NCBI RefSeq assembly: GCF_003217095.1
Contig: NZ_QJSR01000008.1
Coordinates: forward strand, 1-64,000
Length of the DNA: 64,000 bases
Source of the DNA: Rhizobium sp. PP-CC-3A-592
Lineage (GTDB): Bacteria; Pseudomonadota; Alphaproteobacteria; Rhizobiales; Rhizobiaceae
Direction: 5' to 3'
In this document: piece by piece, positions 1 through 7,522 of the stretch
How positions within the stretch are numbered: the stretch's first letter is position 1
Layout of the letters: every line of letters starts with the position of its first letter
Notes under the pieces: generated by a model
The model's input: the letters and a program-made list of their open reading frames with translations, nothing else
Databases searched by the model: none
Told to the model about the DNA's origin: nothing
Program-made: the position numbers and the translations under genes

Positions 1-1
1 C

Positions 2-82
2 GATCCCAGACCCTTCGTCTGGACAAAATCCGCCAACGACATTTTCGCAAAGATCGACGAACTGCCTGTACCGTCTGTATGA
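2..82 (+). pseudogene. C-terminal remnant of an IS630-type transposase
   Basis: Frame 2 reads from the window edge to a TGA at 80-82. It gives a 26-residue peptide containing RPFVWTKSANDIFAKI, which resembles the conserved C-terminal tail (PFxWTKxADxI) of IS630-family transposases. No DDE residues lie inside the window, so I cannot tell whether the gene is intact upstream. The last residues (DELPVPSV) do not look like the usual tail, which suggests a degraded or recombined end. The family call rests on one short motif. Confidence 0.45.
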
Positions 83-291
83 GTCGGTGCACTAGGTCGG
101 GGCTAACGAGCGCTAGAGCCCTAGCTGCGTCAAGTATAGGCGGCCTCTTAAGAGAATTCTGGGCCACCCCGGGTATTTCGTTTACGAACCCGACAATCGC
201 ACTCACCTGGTTCGGGTAACCCGCAGCGACAGAGGTGGCTCGGTTTGTTTGAACAGTTTCCGCCGTTTCGCTAAGTGGATTTCCGCCTCGA

Positions 292-1161
292 TTATGCGGC
301 CACCATTATTGGTGCCAGCGCGTTGAAGTAGGCCCGATCCGGCGTCTGCCGGTCAAGGGATGAATGTGGGCGTCTGCTATTGTAAAAGGTCAGATATCGG
401 CCAATGCCGACGCGGGCCTCAGACACGGTCTTGTAGGCGTGGAGGTAGACCTCCTCGTATTTGATCGACCGCCAGAGCCGCTCGACGAAGACGTTGTCGC
501 GCCATGCGCCCTTGCCATCCATCGAGATGGCGCTCTCAGCTTTCTTCAGCACCGCCGTGAAGTCCACCGAGGTAAACTGCGAGCCCTGATCCGTGTTGAA
601 GATGTCGGGCTTGCCATAGCGGGCGAGCGCTTCTTCGACCGCTTCGATGCAGAAGGCCGCTTCCATCGTGATCGACAGCCGCCACGACAGAACCCTTCGG
701 CTGAACCAGTCCACGACGGCGCAGAGCCTTACGGCAATTGCAATCAATTGCCTGACGGCCAGGGGATAGACGAAGCCGCGAGCCATGGGGATATAGGTCA
801 GGTCCATCGCCCAGACATGGTTGGGCCGGGTGACCGACAGCTTGCGCAAGAGGTAAGGATAGATTTTGTGCCCAGGTGCCGGTTTCGACGTGTTCGGGCG
901 GCGGTAGATCGCCTCGATGCCCATCTTCTTCATCAGCGTGGCGACGTGCAGCCGCCCAGTTTCCAGCCCGTCGCCCCTCAAGAGCCCTTGCAACATCCGA
1001 CTTCCGGCAAAAGGGTAGTTGAGATGCAGTTCGTCGATCCGCCGCATCAGGGCGAGATCGCCTTCAGACACTGGACGGGGCAGATAATAGATGCTGCCAC
1101 GGCTGAAGCCGAGAAGCCTCGCCTGGCGTGCGACCGACAGTTTGTGCTCGCGGTCGATCAT
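292..1161 (-). CDS. IS3-family transposase OrfB (DDE integrase core), probably inactive
   Basis: This 289-residue protein has the rve-type catalytic core: first Asp in AMDLTYI, second in NTDQGSQFTS, Glu in VFVERLWRS. An N-terminal HTH_21-like part (CQ-type start MIDREHKLSVARQ, YPFAGSRM) precedes it. Between the first and second Asp, GFVY is followed by about 13 extra residues before AVVDWFSRRVL, where relatives normally read GFVYLAAVVDWFSRR. The extra DNA contains a perfect 8-bp hairpin at 733-752. The start ATG overlaps the orfA stop as ATGA, so OrfB is either coupled or made as a frameshift fusion with OrfA. The insertion is in frame but sits in the catalytic core. Confidence 0.85.
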   Translation of the reverse strand: MIDREHKLSVARQARLLGFSRGSIYYLPRPVSEGDLALMRRIDELHLNYPFAGSRMLQGLLRGDGLETGRLHVATLMKKMGIEAIYRRPNTSKPAPGHKIYPYLLRKLSVTRPNHVWAMDLTYIPMARGFVYPLAVRQLIAIAVRLCAVVDWFSRRVLSWRLSITMEAAFCIEAVEEALARYGKPDIFNTDQGSQFTSVDFTAVLKKAESAISMDGKGAWRDNVFVERLWRSIKYEEVYLHAYKTVSEARVGIGRYLTFYNSRRPHSSLDRQTPDRAYFNALAPIMVAA

Positions 1162-1490
1162 TTCTTTCCGCCCAGCAATCCCGCCTTGCCGAGCGCACCG
1201 GACAAAAAATCGTTCTCCAGTGTCAGTTCGCCGATTTTGGCGTGCAGCGTTTTGACATCGATGGTCGGGCCCGCCGGTTCCGCCTTGGCTTCATCGCCGA
1301 AAACACCCGCCGCCCCCTCAAGGAGCTGGTCTTTCCACTGTCTGATCTGGTTGGCGTGCACATCGAACTGTTGGGATAATTCCACCAGTGTCTGCTCACC
1401 CCGGATGGCGGCGAGCGCCACCTTTGCCTTGAAAGCCGGGCTGTGGTTCCGGCGCGGTCGTCTCGTCATGGTATCTCCTGTTCCCGGCAT
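1158..1490 (-). CDS. IS3-family transposase OrfA (HTH)
   Basis: This 110-residue basic protein begins MTRRPRRNHSPAFKAKVALA, the usual start of IS3 OrfA. A helix-turn-helix follows (LVELSQQFDVHANQIRQWK) and then a C-terminal leucine-zipper-like segment. It would bind the terminal repeats and supply the N-terminal half of an OrfAB transposase. The end reads through an A-rich stretch (GGAAAGAAATGA) where IS3 elements usually shift frame, although I see no canonical A6G slippery site. Full length for the family. Confidence 0.85.
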   Translation of the reverse strand: MPGTGDTMTRRPRRNHSPAFKAKVALAAIRGEQTLVELSQQFDVHANQIRQWKDQLLEGAAGVFGDEAKAEPAGPTIDVKTLHAKIGELTLENDFLSGALGKAGLLGGKK

Positions 1491-1501
1491 CTAAGCCGAA
1501 G

Positions 1502-1857
1502 TCAGGCAGAATTTCCACTTATCCTAGCTGTGCAGATTTCCCGAGCCAGCTCTCTTGCGCACCAATCAAGATGCCCCCTAATCTCGGTTGTCACCGCGAG
1601 GCTCATAGCACCTGCAGGCATCGGCATCTGCTGTCCGCCACCAATTGGTGTAAGACCCCCTGACGGCTGGAATGCAGTTTGTGGCGCTGAGCTATTGGTT
1701 ATTGGGGAATGCATCCCGCCGCTGGTAGGGGCGACGCACATGTTGTTCTCACATATGCGGTCCCCTTTGCATTGGTGTCATATTCGCATCCCTGGGCGAC
1801 AGCCGCTGCCTCTGTCGAGCATAGAAGCAGCACAGTGAAGATCGTGATTTTTGTCAT
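1502..1857 (-). pseudogene. Frameshifted, IS-truncated small secreted Cys-rich protein
   Basis: From an ATG at 1855-1857 with a GGAGG-type Shine-Dalgarno (GGAGGGATGGGAAA), the frame encodes a signal peptide (MTKITIFTVLLLCSTEAAA, cleavage near AVAQ). The mature part CEYDTNAKG follows. One base appears to be missing at AAGGGGACC. Restoring it continues the protein as GDRICENNMCVAPTSGG, resembling the CxYDxxCKGDRxC small secreted proteins of rhizobia, and then reads the open frame down to 1502. The last seven residues are encoded by the IS3 end, so the natural C-terminus is lost. A sequencing error at the G-run is possible, but the IS truncation stands regardless. Confidence 0.5.
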
Positions 1858-2010
1858 TTTCCCATCCCTCCGAATGTTTCAGACAAAATGAATAAATCAC
1901 ACCTTCAACGTGCAATCAATGCGTCCCTGTTTCTAGCTTTCGTAGAGGTTCCCCGCTTAGCATATCATCATAAATTGCTGCCGATTGTTACAGAAGCACC
2001 AACAAGAGAA

Positions 2011-2337
2011 TCATCGCCTATTGATCTCGCGGTGGATTCGAAGCTCTTCGCGGATCCGGTCCATCTCCTCCGCAAGGCCTGCATTGGTTCGCACCGAGTC
2101 CTTGGCGACGGAGTTGATCGACACCAGCGTGAAGTTGGGCGCCTCGAGCGCTGCAATCGCCTTGTTCAGCGCGGTCGGATCAACGATGACAGCAGCCACC
2201 TGTGCGGTGGACGAACTGCTGGACGGGGTCGCACGCTCACCTGATAGCAGGCCGAGATGCCGAACCCCGAAGATGACAGCCAGTCCCAAGTCGAATGCAA
2301 TGAGCAGCGGCAGGGGAAGCTTATCGAGATTTTCCAT
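2011..2337 (-). CDS. Small phage-type protein, one N-terminal membrane segment
   Basis: This 108-residue protein starts at MENLDKLPLPLL. A longer in-frame start at 2367 would overlap the upstream gene and is less likely. One hydrophobic segment (about residues 8-26), a Ser-rich linker, and a C-terminal helical stretch ending in EEMDRIREELRIHREINRR suggest a single-pass protein with a cytoplasmic or periplasmic coiled coil, as in spanin- or holin-associated proteins. No family recognised. It is the last gene of the lysis cassette. Confidence 0.5.
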   Translation of the reverse strand: MENLDKLPLPLLIAFDLGLAVIFGVRHLGLLSGERATPSSSSSTAQVAAVIVDPTALNKAIAALEAPNFTLVSINSVAKDSVRTNAGLAEEMDRIREELRIHREINRR

Positions 2338-2773
2338 TCCTGGCTTCCCCTTGGTCATGCGCAGCACGATTGATGTTCACCAGCTCGCTAAGGGCGAACA
2401 GCGGGTAGATGGCAAGCCAAGTCGAGATGACGCCGGATGAGGCGTAGCCGTAAAAGATGCCGGACCAGATGAAGAAGCCGATAGCGGCCGATAGCTGGCG
2501 GATCGTTGGGGTCACGCTCTTTCGCGCGCCGTTGACGATGAGGCCACCGAAGCGAAGGATGCCGAGACCGACCATCACCCAGCCGAGAAGCGGGGCGTCA
2601 CCGAAGATGTCCCGGAAGCCTGACCATGAGGGTTGGGTGAAGAGATCGTCGGAGTAGAGGAGAACGGCGCCTCAGAACGCGGTATGTGCGGCGAGGAACC
2701 ACTCCATCATCCGCGGGCCGAAGCGGTGCTGGATGCGAATCCAGATGCCAGGGCCGGTGTAGCTGTCTGCCAT
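2321..2773 (-). pseudogene. Phage-associated multi-TM protein with in-frame stop
   Basis: Starting at the ATG at 2771-2773, which overlaps the previous stop as TGATG, the frame reads MADSYTGPGIWIRIQHRFGP and continues to LAAHTAF. It then meets TGA at 2672-2674 (minus strand) and goes on without further stops for 116 codons to 2321. The stop stands where Trp (TGG) would fit, a single G-to-A change. Hydrophobic segments lie before and after it (VMVGLGILRFGGLIV, AAIGFFIWSGIFYGYA, WLAIYPLFALSELV). A shorter reinitiated protein from 2578 (MMVGLGILRF) is possible. No family name recognised. Confidence 0.55.
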
Positions 2774-3066
2774 CAGGCTTTACCCTCTGACAAGTCGGCC
2801 GTGATGGTCGTGGTGACGACGCCGGCAGAAGGTGTGATTGTGGTCGTCCCCGGCTGATTGGTCGTCTGCTTGCCGACGAGGAAGCCGATGGCGCCGCCGG
2901 CAAGAGCGTTCATGGCGGATGCCCAGCCGGGATCAACTGTGAACTCCTGCCCGCTGTAGAAGGTCAGCGCAGTTTGCAGGAAGCCGATGGCGATGTGGGC
3001 GACAATGATCATGAGCGAGGCATAGACGCCCGCGCGCTCGCGGAAGGTGGAAGCGTTGTCGGGCAT
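2773..3066 (-). CDS. Small phage-type membrane protein (holin-like size and topology)
   Basis: This 97-residue protein starts at MPDNASTFRERAG; an upstream in-frame start at 3108 would overlap the 26-residue gene. It has two hydrophobic segments, about residues 15-35 (ASLMIIVAHIAIGFLQTALT) and 52-66 (ALAGGAIGFLVG), and a Thr-rich tail. Size, topology and position between an endolysin and other membrane proteins fit a holin or anti-holin, but there is no diagnostic motif. Its stop overlaps the next start (TGATG). Confidence 0.55.
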   Translation of the reverse strand: MPDNASTFRERAGVYASLMIIVAHIAIGFLQTALTFYSGQEFTVDPGWASAMNALAGGAIGFLVGKQTTNQPGTTTITPSAGVVTTTITADLSEGKA

Positions 3067-3070
3067 GGGC

Positions 3071-3151
3071 TTAGCTCCAGATGAAGGTTGCGAGGGCCGC
3101 GAAGGCAAGCCCGGTGAGAGAGGCGAGAATGGCGATCTCAGCGCGGGTCAT
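3071..3151 (-). CDS. 26-residue single-TM peptide
   Basis: An ATG overlaps the endolysin stop (ATGA) and opens a 26-codon frame, MTRAEIAILASLTGLAFAAL plus a short WS tail, ending at TAA 3071-3073. The middle is one continuous hydrophobic helix. The overlap with the gene before it and the 4-base gap to the next start make it look translated. It may be a tiny lysis-associated peptide. It is short enough that chance cannot be excluded. Confidence 0.4.
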   Translation of the reverse strand: MTRAEIAILASLTGLAFAALATFIWS

Positions 3152-3792
3152 CGATGCGCGTCCAAGATGGCATCATGGAAGGCATAGGCCTGCTTGGCGA
3201 TCGCCTCGGCTTTGTCGGTCCCGTTGATGATGCGGCGGGCGCCGATCCAGTCGGCCGACTTGCTGTTAAGGTAGTCGCTCAGCTTCTTCCCGGTGAAGCG
3301 ACCATGGACCATGCCGTCGAACATGATCCGAACGGCAGTCTTCGGCTCGAGCGCGGTGTCCGGCGCACCCTCAATTCCGTAGGTCCGGTAGTTGTCGCGG
3401 CCGGTGATCTGCACGAGGCCCCTGCCCCGATAGCGCCATCCGTCGCCGCTGGCCTCGCCGCCGTTGCCAATCCGGTTGGCATAGGCTCGGTTGGCGATCT
3501 TCTCGGGCTTGCGCGCGTAGGATGCCGCCTGAGCGGCTGTGAAGTATTTCGGGACGGTGGCGCGTAGACCGGCCGCCGAATAGTTCAGGTTCTCGACCAC
3601 GGGCTGCATGGCCCGGCCGGTCTCGTGGAAGGCCGTGGCCAGCATGTACGCCAGCCAGCGGAGGTCGGTGAGGCCCGAACCCTCCTATGCCGATAGGATC
3701 TCCTCCATGCCGGCAACCTGCCCTGGAGTGAGCCGCCCGTCGAAAAGTTGCGCAGAGGTTCGCACCCCCGCGAAGAAGTTCGCGTGGTTCAT
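3148..3792 (-). pseudogene. GH19-type endolysin with in-frame amber codon
   Basis: The frame opens at an ATG at 3790-3792 behind AGGA and reads MNHANFFAGVRTSAQLFDGR, then VAGMEEILSA. TAG at 3685-3687 follows, and the frame continues EGSGLTDLRWLAYMLATAFH to 3148. Relatives read ILxAWEASGLTDLRWLAYMLAT, so TAG replaces Trp. The remainder holds the lysozyme/GH19-like catalytic region: FHETGR, RYRGRGLVQITGRDNY, and a C-terminal helical part. It would cleave peptidoglycan at lysis. As drawn, only a fragment from 3645 could be made, lacking the N-terminal about 50 residues. Confidence 0.65.
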
Positions 3793-3867
3793 GATGATGT
3801 TCCTGTGGTGGAGTGGTGTGTTGTGGGTTAGAGAGTTGCCATCCGAAAAGACAGCCAGGTCACTTGT

Positions 3868-4341
3868 ATGCGGGCGGTACTGAAAGTCTTGACCTACCCC
3901 ATTCGGGCGATCATCTTCGTTGGCACGCTGATTGAGCTGTCACTTCGCCCGGCTTACAGGCCTATCGTCAGGGCCGTGATGGGATTGCAAGTGTTTGCCG
4001 CGATGGAGCGGTGGATAGGAACCCTTCCGAGGCTCGCAATCCTGGTCCTGTTTGCTGTGACGTTCGCGATAGCCGAACCAATGAAGATTGCGGCCGTCGT
4101 GATCATCGCCAAGGGCCAGTTTGCGCTCGGGATGACCATCCTCATCCTTTCGTACCTAGCGACCTTCCTGATCGTCGAAAGGATCTACCATGCCGGCCAC
4201 GACAAGCTTCTGACCTACAGATGGTTCGCGTGGGCCATGAAATACGTGAGGATAGCGCGCGCCTATTTTCATCTCGCCGCTGCAACTGCTGTCAGGCGGG
4301 CGAGGTCTGTTCAGGCTTGGTTCTCCGAAAAGACGAGATGA
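3868..4341 (+). CDS. Hypothetical inner-membrane protein, about three TM segments
   Basis: This 157-residue basic protein has hydrophobic stretches at about residues 10-30 (RAIIFVGTLIELSL), 53-82 (LAILVLFAVTFAIA, IAAVVIIAKGQFALG) and 87-105 (MTILILSYLATFLIVERIY), then an Arg-rich cytoplasmic tail. No domain recognised. It lies back-to-back with the phage lysis genes. Its stop overlaps a possible upstream start of the NUDIX gene (ATGA), so the two may be cotranscribed. Confidence 0.6.
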   Translation: MRAVLKVLTYPIRAIIFVGTLIELSLRPAYRPIVRAVMGLQVFAAMERWIGTLPRLAILVLFAVTFAIAEPMKIAAVVIIAKGQFALGMTILILSYLATFLIVERIYHAGHDKLLTYRWFAWAMKYVRIARAYFHLAAATAVRRARSVQAWFSEKTR

Positions 4342-4391
4342 TCACCGTAAGCCTCTCTTCAGCGAGAGCGAGTATTCGAATTGGACCAGCG

Positions 4392-4973
4392 ATGACTTCA
4401 GAAATCTTGAGCTCCCACCTTTTATGCGAAAGCTATGGTGTTCTGCGTCAATATCGGCTTCGTTTCACACGCACTGACGGTTCGACGACCGAGATAGAAC
4501 GCGAGGTGTACAATCGCGGTCCGGCGACCTCCGTGCTTCCTTATAATTGTCAACGACAGTCAGTCATTCTTGTCCGGCAATTCCGTCCTGTCCCGATGGT
4601 GCTTGGGCAGGATCCGTATCTGATCGAAGCATGTGCTGGAATGCTGGATGGTGAAGACCCAGCGACAAGCGCACTGCGTGAAGCCAGAGAGGAAACAGGC
4701 GTCACTGTGAAGAACCTTCGCCTCGTTTCAACGGCGTATGCAAGCCCTGCGGCATACGCGGAGTCAGTGACTATGTACGTCGGCGACTACGATGAGTTTC
4801 AGGCCGTTCCGCGGACAGCTGGGCTAGAAGCTGAAGGGGAGGAAACCGAAGTCCTCGAGATACCTCTCGAAGATGCATTCTCAATGATTGCGGATGGGGA
4901 CATCGTGGACATGAAAACCATCATTCTTATTCAGGCTTTGATGCTTGAACGTTTGCATAAAAAGCAGCAATAG
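4392..4973 (+). CDS. NUDIX hydrolase, NudK/ADP-ribose pyrophosphatase-like
   Basis: A 193-residue protein with the NUDIX box at GMLDGEDPATSALREAREET followed by GV. The preceding EACAG and the overall layout (EREVYNRGPATSVLPYN, VILVRQFRP, TAYASPAAYAESV) match the NudK branch, which hydrolyses GDP-mannose or ADP-ribose to a sugar phosphate and a nucleoside monophosphate with Mg2+. The catalytic Glu residues of REAREET are present. The start at 4392 (MTSEILSSHLL) aligns with the length of NudK, about 191 residues; another start at 4338 is possible. Substrate not determinable here. Confidence 0.75.
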   Translation: MTSEILSSHLLCESYGVLRQYRLRFTRTDGSTTEIEREVYNRGPATSVLPYNCQRQSVILVRQFRPVPMVLGQDPYLIEACAGMLDGEDPATSALREAREETGVTVKNLRLVSTAYASPAAYAESVTMYVGDYDEFQAVPRTAGLEAEGEETEVLEIPLEDAFSMIADGDIVDMKTIILIQALMLERLHKKQQ

Positions 4974-5009
4974 CGTGGTCTGCAGTAGAGAGTGCTTACG
5001 CATTTAGAC

Positions 5010-5273
5010 ATGACCAACCCCTCACGGACAGCGTCGGCGCAACGAAAACAGCAAGCTTCGCGCAAGCCTCGCGGCCTACTGCCGCCTATGGTGGGTGTCC
5101 CCACCGTGAAAGATCATGAGGATCAAATGGCTTATGACTGGGATGGGAAACGAACCCGGCAGCTGAAGATCATTCAGGGCGTCGCCGTCGGCATGACTGT
5201 CGCGGCGGTCTGTGCAGCCTTCGCAGCCTTGATGGCGCTCAGTTTGGGCTTGCCTTTCGGTGCTCTCGTTTGA
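5010..5273 (+). CDS. Hypothetical single-TM protein
   Basis: An 87-residue protein from MTNPSRTASAQRKQQ, with a basic N-terminal half and one C-terminal hydrophobic helix (VAVGMTVAAVCAAFAALMAL). A GTG at 4992 would add six residues. No family recognised. It lies between the NUDIX gene and the integrase remnant. Confidence 0.4.
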   Translation: MTNPSRTASAQRKQQASRKPRGLLPPMVGVPTVKDHEDQMAYDWDGKRTRQLKIIQGVAVGMTVAAVCAAFAALMALSLGLPFGALV

Positions 5274-5324
5274 CGGCGGCGCCTCTGACCCGATGCTCAA
5301 TCGCCCCAGGTAGCGTCGTCGGAT

Positions 5325-6331
5325 ATGTCCAGCAACTCGCCATCGGCGAGTCGGTCTTTCAAAGTACGCCCGACCATTGGCAGCTGCTCGACTCTACGAG
5401 CATGCCAACGTCACCATCAAGACCAACCTGAGCTTCAGCAAATAGGCCAGCGTCTTTGGCAACGCCAAATGACGACCGCACTGCTCGACCGGCTTAAGCT
5501 GACCCAGGTCACTACCCCTGTCGTCTACAAGTTCATCGACGAAATGAAGAAGGCCGGACGCAGCGCGGAGACCGTGAAACGATGCGTGCAGTCCCTAGGG
5601 CGGATTTTTAAGTTCGCAAAGGGCCGCGGATTGGTAGGAAGCAATCCCGTCGTCGATGTAAAAATGCGGAGCTCGAAGCGGGGCGAAAGCCGTCCAGAAA
5701 TGCCTACGCGGGATGAGTTGCGATCGCTGATCAACAATGCAGCTGGTCGGTGGCGTCCACTCATTTTAGCAGCGATCTTTACCGGGTTGCGGGCATCAGA
5801 ACTGCGTGGACTTACTTGGAAGGAAGTTGACCTGAACAAGGGAACGCTGACAGTCCGGCAGCGCGCTGATGCATGGGGGGAGATTAGCTCCCCAAAGACA
5901 GCAACCAGTTTGCGTGATGTGCCGTTGGCGCCGATGGTCGTCAACACGCTTCGCGAGTGGAAGCTTTCTTGCCCCAATAGCGAACTGGGATTGGTATTCC
6001 CAACTGGTACGGGCGAAGTCGAATATCATGCGAACATCATAAAGCGAGGATGGAACCCACTCCAGATCGAATGTGGCATCAGCAATATGAAATTGGGAAG
6101 GACGACGAGGGAAGCGCGATCGAGATCCCGGTAGCGAAGTATAACTTTCACTCCCTGCGCCACGCTGCCGCGGCACTCTTCATCCAGCAGGGAATGAACC
6201 CCAAGCGTGTCCAGGCAATCATGGGTCATTCCTCGATCCAAGTGACCTACGACCTTTACGGCTACCTCTTCGAAGATGAGGATGGTGACAAGAAAGCAGT
6301 TACGGAGATTGAAGCTCGCCTATTAGGGTGA
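5325..6331 (+). pseudogene. Phage-type tyrosine integrase, frameshifted
   Basis: The first frame (5325-6134) carries a core-binding part (VYKFIDEMKKAGRSAETVKR) and the catalytic Arg box AAIFTGLRASELRGL. It then shifts near GWNPLQIECGIS. The second frame (to 6331) carries HSLRHAAAALF (HxxR), MGHSS and the nucleophile Tyr in YDLYGYLF. All catalytic boxes exist but in two frames offset by one lost base around 6075-6090. The first 40 codons do not resemble an integrase arm, so the N-terminus is also damaged. It was probably the integrase of the prophage or island. Confidence 0.75.
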
Positions 6332-6525
6332 CAACGCAACACGGATGCAACACAGCTGAAATTGCCGTAATAAAAACAATGGCTACCGAGGGGCTCTGAC
6401 TCATTTGTCCGATGGTTTCCAGCGTTATGTATCGAGCCGGTTTAACGGCCACTTGATGGCATGGACCGCTCCCTTTCCCTCAGCGAAGATGGCGGCTGTT
6501 TTTTTAGTCAAGAAGGAGTCATCCC

Positions 6526-6822
6526 ATGCCTGTTGTTACTGTTGGTCTCAATCTCGCAAAAACAGTCTTTCAAGCTCACGGCGTCGATGCTGCCGGCCAA
6601 ACTGTTCTTCGCCGTCGCCTTGGACGGAGCGAATTGTTGGCTTTTTTTTCTAAGCTGCCGCCTTGTTCCATCGCGAAGGAAGCATGCTCAAGCGCTCATC
6701 ACTGGGCTCGGGAGCTGGTGAGGTTGGGACACGACGTTCGGCTCATTCCGCCGCAATGTCAAAACCTAAGCCCCTTTGGCAAAATTTTGGAACCTTATGG
6801 ATCACTTATCGGACGTCTTTGA
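6526..6822 (+). pseudogene. IS110-family transposase, N-terminal stub
   Basis: Similarity to IS110 transposases (VGLDLAKTVFQVHGVDAAG, EACASAHHWARELxxLGHxVRLxPP) runs from the ATG to about residue 77 (near 6756). The sequence then diverges into an unrelated tail. The family is normally 330-350 residues, so this is a 5' fragment. The first catalytic acidic residue of the DEDD set is Asn here (VGLNLAK), so even the remaining part is mutated. An AAGGAG ribosome binding site survives. Confidence 0.7.
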
Positions 6823-6878
6823 CGTGCGCGAATCTATACGGTAGAAATACATCAAAAGGTAGATTTTAGGAGCCAATC

Positions 6879-7136
6879 ATGTCGTTGAACATCAAAAACC
6901 CGGCCACCGTAGCGCTCGTGGACGAGCTGGCACGCCGCCAAGGGATCAGCAAGACCGCCGCGGTGCACCAGGCCCTTAGCGAACGACTTCACCGCATTGG
7001 TCACGGAGGAGGCTCCCAGGACCGTATGCTCGGCGAATTGCAAGCGATCCGCAAGAGAGTGGCGCGTCTTCCGGAGCTGGACCACCGGAACGACGAGGAC
7101 ATCGTCGGGTTCGACGAGGATGGGATTCCGAACTGA
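6879..7136 (+). CDS. vapB: VapB-type antitoxin (Rv0623/PSK family)
   Basis: An 85-residue protein beginning MSLNIKNPATVALVDELARR, the typical start of Rv0623-like transcription-factor antitoxins. The N-terminal part should form the DNA-binding domain, and the acidic C-terminus (EDIVGFDEDGIP) the toxin-neutralising arm. An AGGAG site lies 8 bases upstream. Its stop overlaps the vapC start (TGATG), as usual for coupled antitoxin-toxin translation. It would repress its own promoter with VapC; the AATCTA/TAGATT half-sites at 6831-6865 are possible operators. Confidence 0.8.
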   Translation: MSLNIKNPATVALVDELARRQGISKTAAVHQALSERLHRIGHGGGSQDRMLGELQAIRKRVARLPELDHRNDEDIVGFDEDGIPN

Positions 7137-7522
7137 TGGTGATCGACACCTCCGCCATCGTCGCCATCCTGCGCGACGAGCCTGAAGCGGCTAGACTTGA
7201 AAAGGCTCTTGTCTCGGATCCAATTCGCCTTGTCCCCGCGACCTGCGTGCTCGAGGCTCGTATGGTCATGGTCTGCCGTCGAGGCGAACATGCCCTGGCC
7301 GAGATCGATCTGTGGCTCTCCAAGATCGAGGCGGACATTCTTCCTGTCGATGCTGATCTCGTGGAGGTCGCGACCCAGGCATGGCTGACCTACGGCAAGG
7401 GCCGCCATCCTGCGTCGTTGAACTTCGCCGATTGTTTTTCCTATGCCTTAGCAAAACGCGCCGACGAGCCTTTGCTGTTTATCGGTACAGACTTTTCGCG
7501 AACCGATATCGAGGCGGCCTGA
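7136..7522 (+). CDS. vapC: VapC-type PIN-domain ribonuclease toxin
   Basis: A 128-residue PIN-domain protein. The four acidic active-site residues are in place: Asp4 (VIDTSA), Glu40 (VLEARMV), Asp99 (NFADCFSYALA) and Asp119 (IGTDFSRTD). Such toxins cleave tRNA or other RNAs in a Mg2+-dependent way and are held inactive by the adjacent VapB. Full length for the family. Its stop overlaps the following recombinase start (TGATG), so a polycistronic mRNA vapB-vapC-recombinase is likely. The RNA target is unknown. Confidence 0.85.
   Translation: MVIDTSAIVAILRDEPEAARLEKALVSDPIRLVPATCVLEARMVMVCRRGEHALAEIDLWLSKIEADILPVDADLVEVATQAWLTYGKGRHPASLNFADCFSYALAKRADEPLLFIGTDFSRTDIEAA

Larger units (their letters stand above)
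271..1523 (-). mobile_element. IS3-family insertion sequence (orfA + orfB)
   Basis: About 1.25 kb with the two-ORF layout of IS3 elements. Imperfect terminal inverted repeats are visible: TAAGTGGATTTCCGCC at 272-287 and, on the other strand, TAAGTGGAAATTCTGCC ending near 1521. The right end runs into the 3' part of a small secreted protein gene, so the element seems to have inserted there. I could not define a target-site duplication with confidence. Confidence 0.8.
2011..3792 (-). mobile_element. Decayed prophage lysis cassette
   Basis: Five tightly packed minus-strand genes with ATGA or TGATG junctions: endolysin, 26-residue membrane peptide, two-TM protein, multi-TM protein and a one-TM coiled protein. 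This is the usual content of a phage lysis module. No head, tail or replication genes are present, and two of the five genes have in-frame nonsense codons, so it is a remnant rather than an active prophage. Confidence 0.6.

Noticed and set aside
364..1494. A 376-codon plus-strand frame over the IS3 element.
   Set aside because: It is antisense to two recognisable transposase genes and has no family features; it reflects high GC codon bias.
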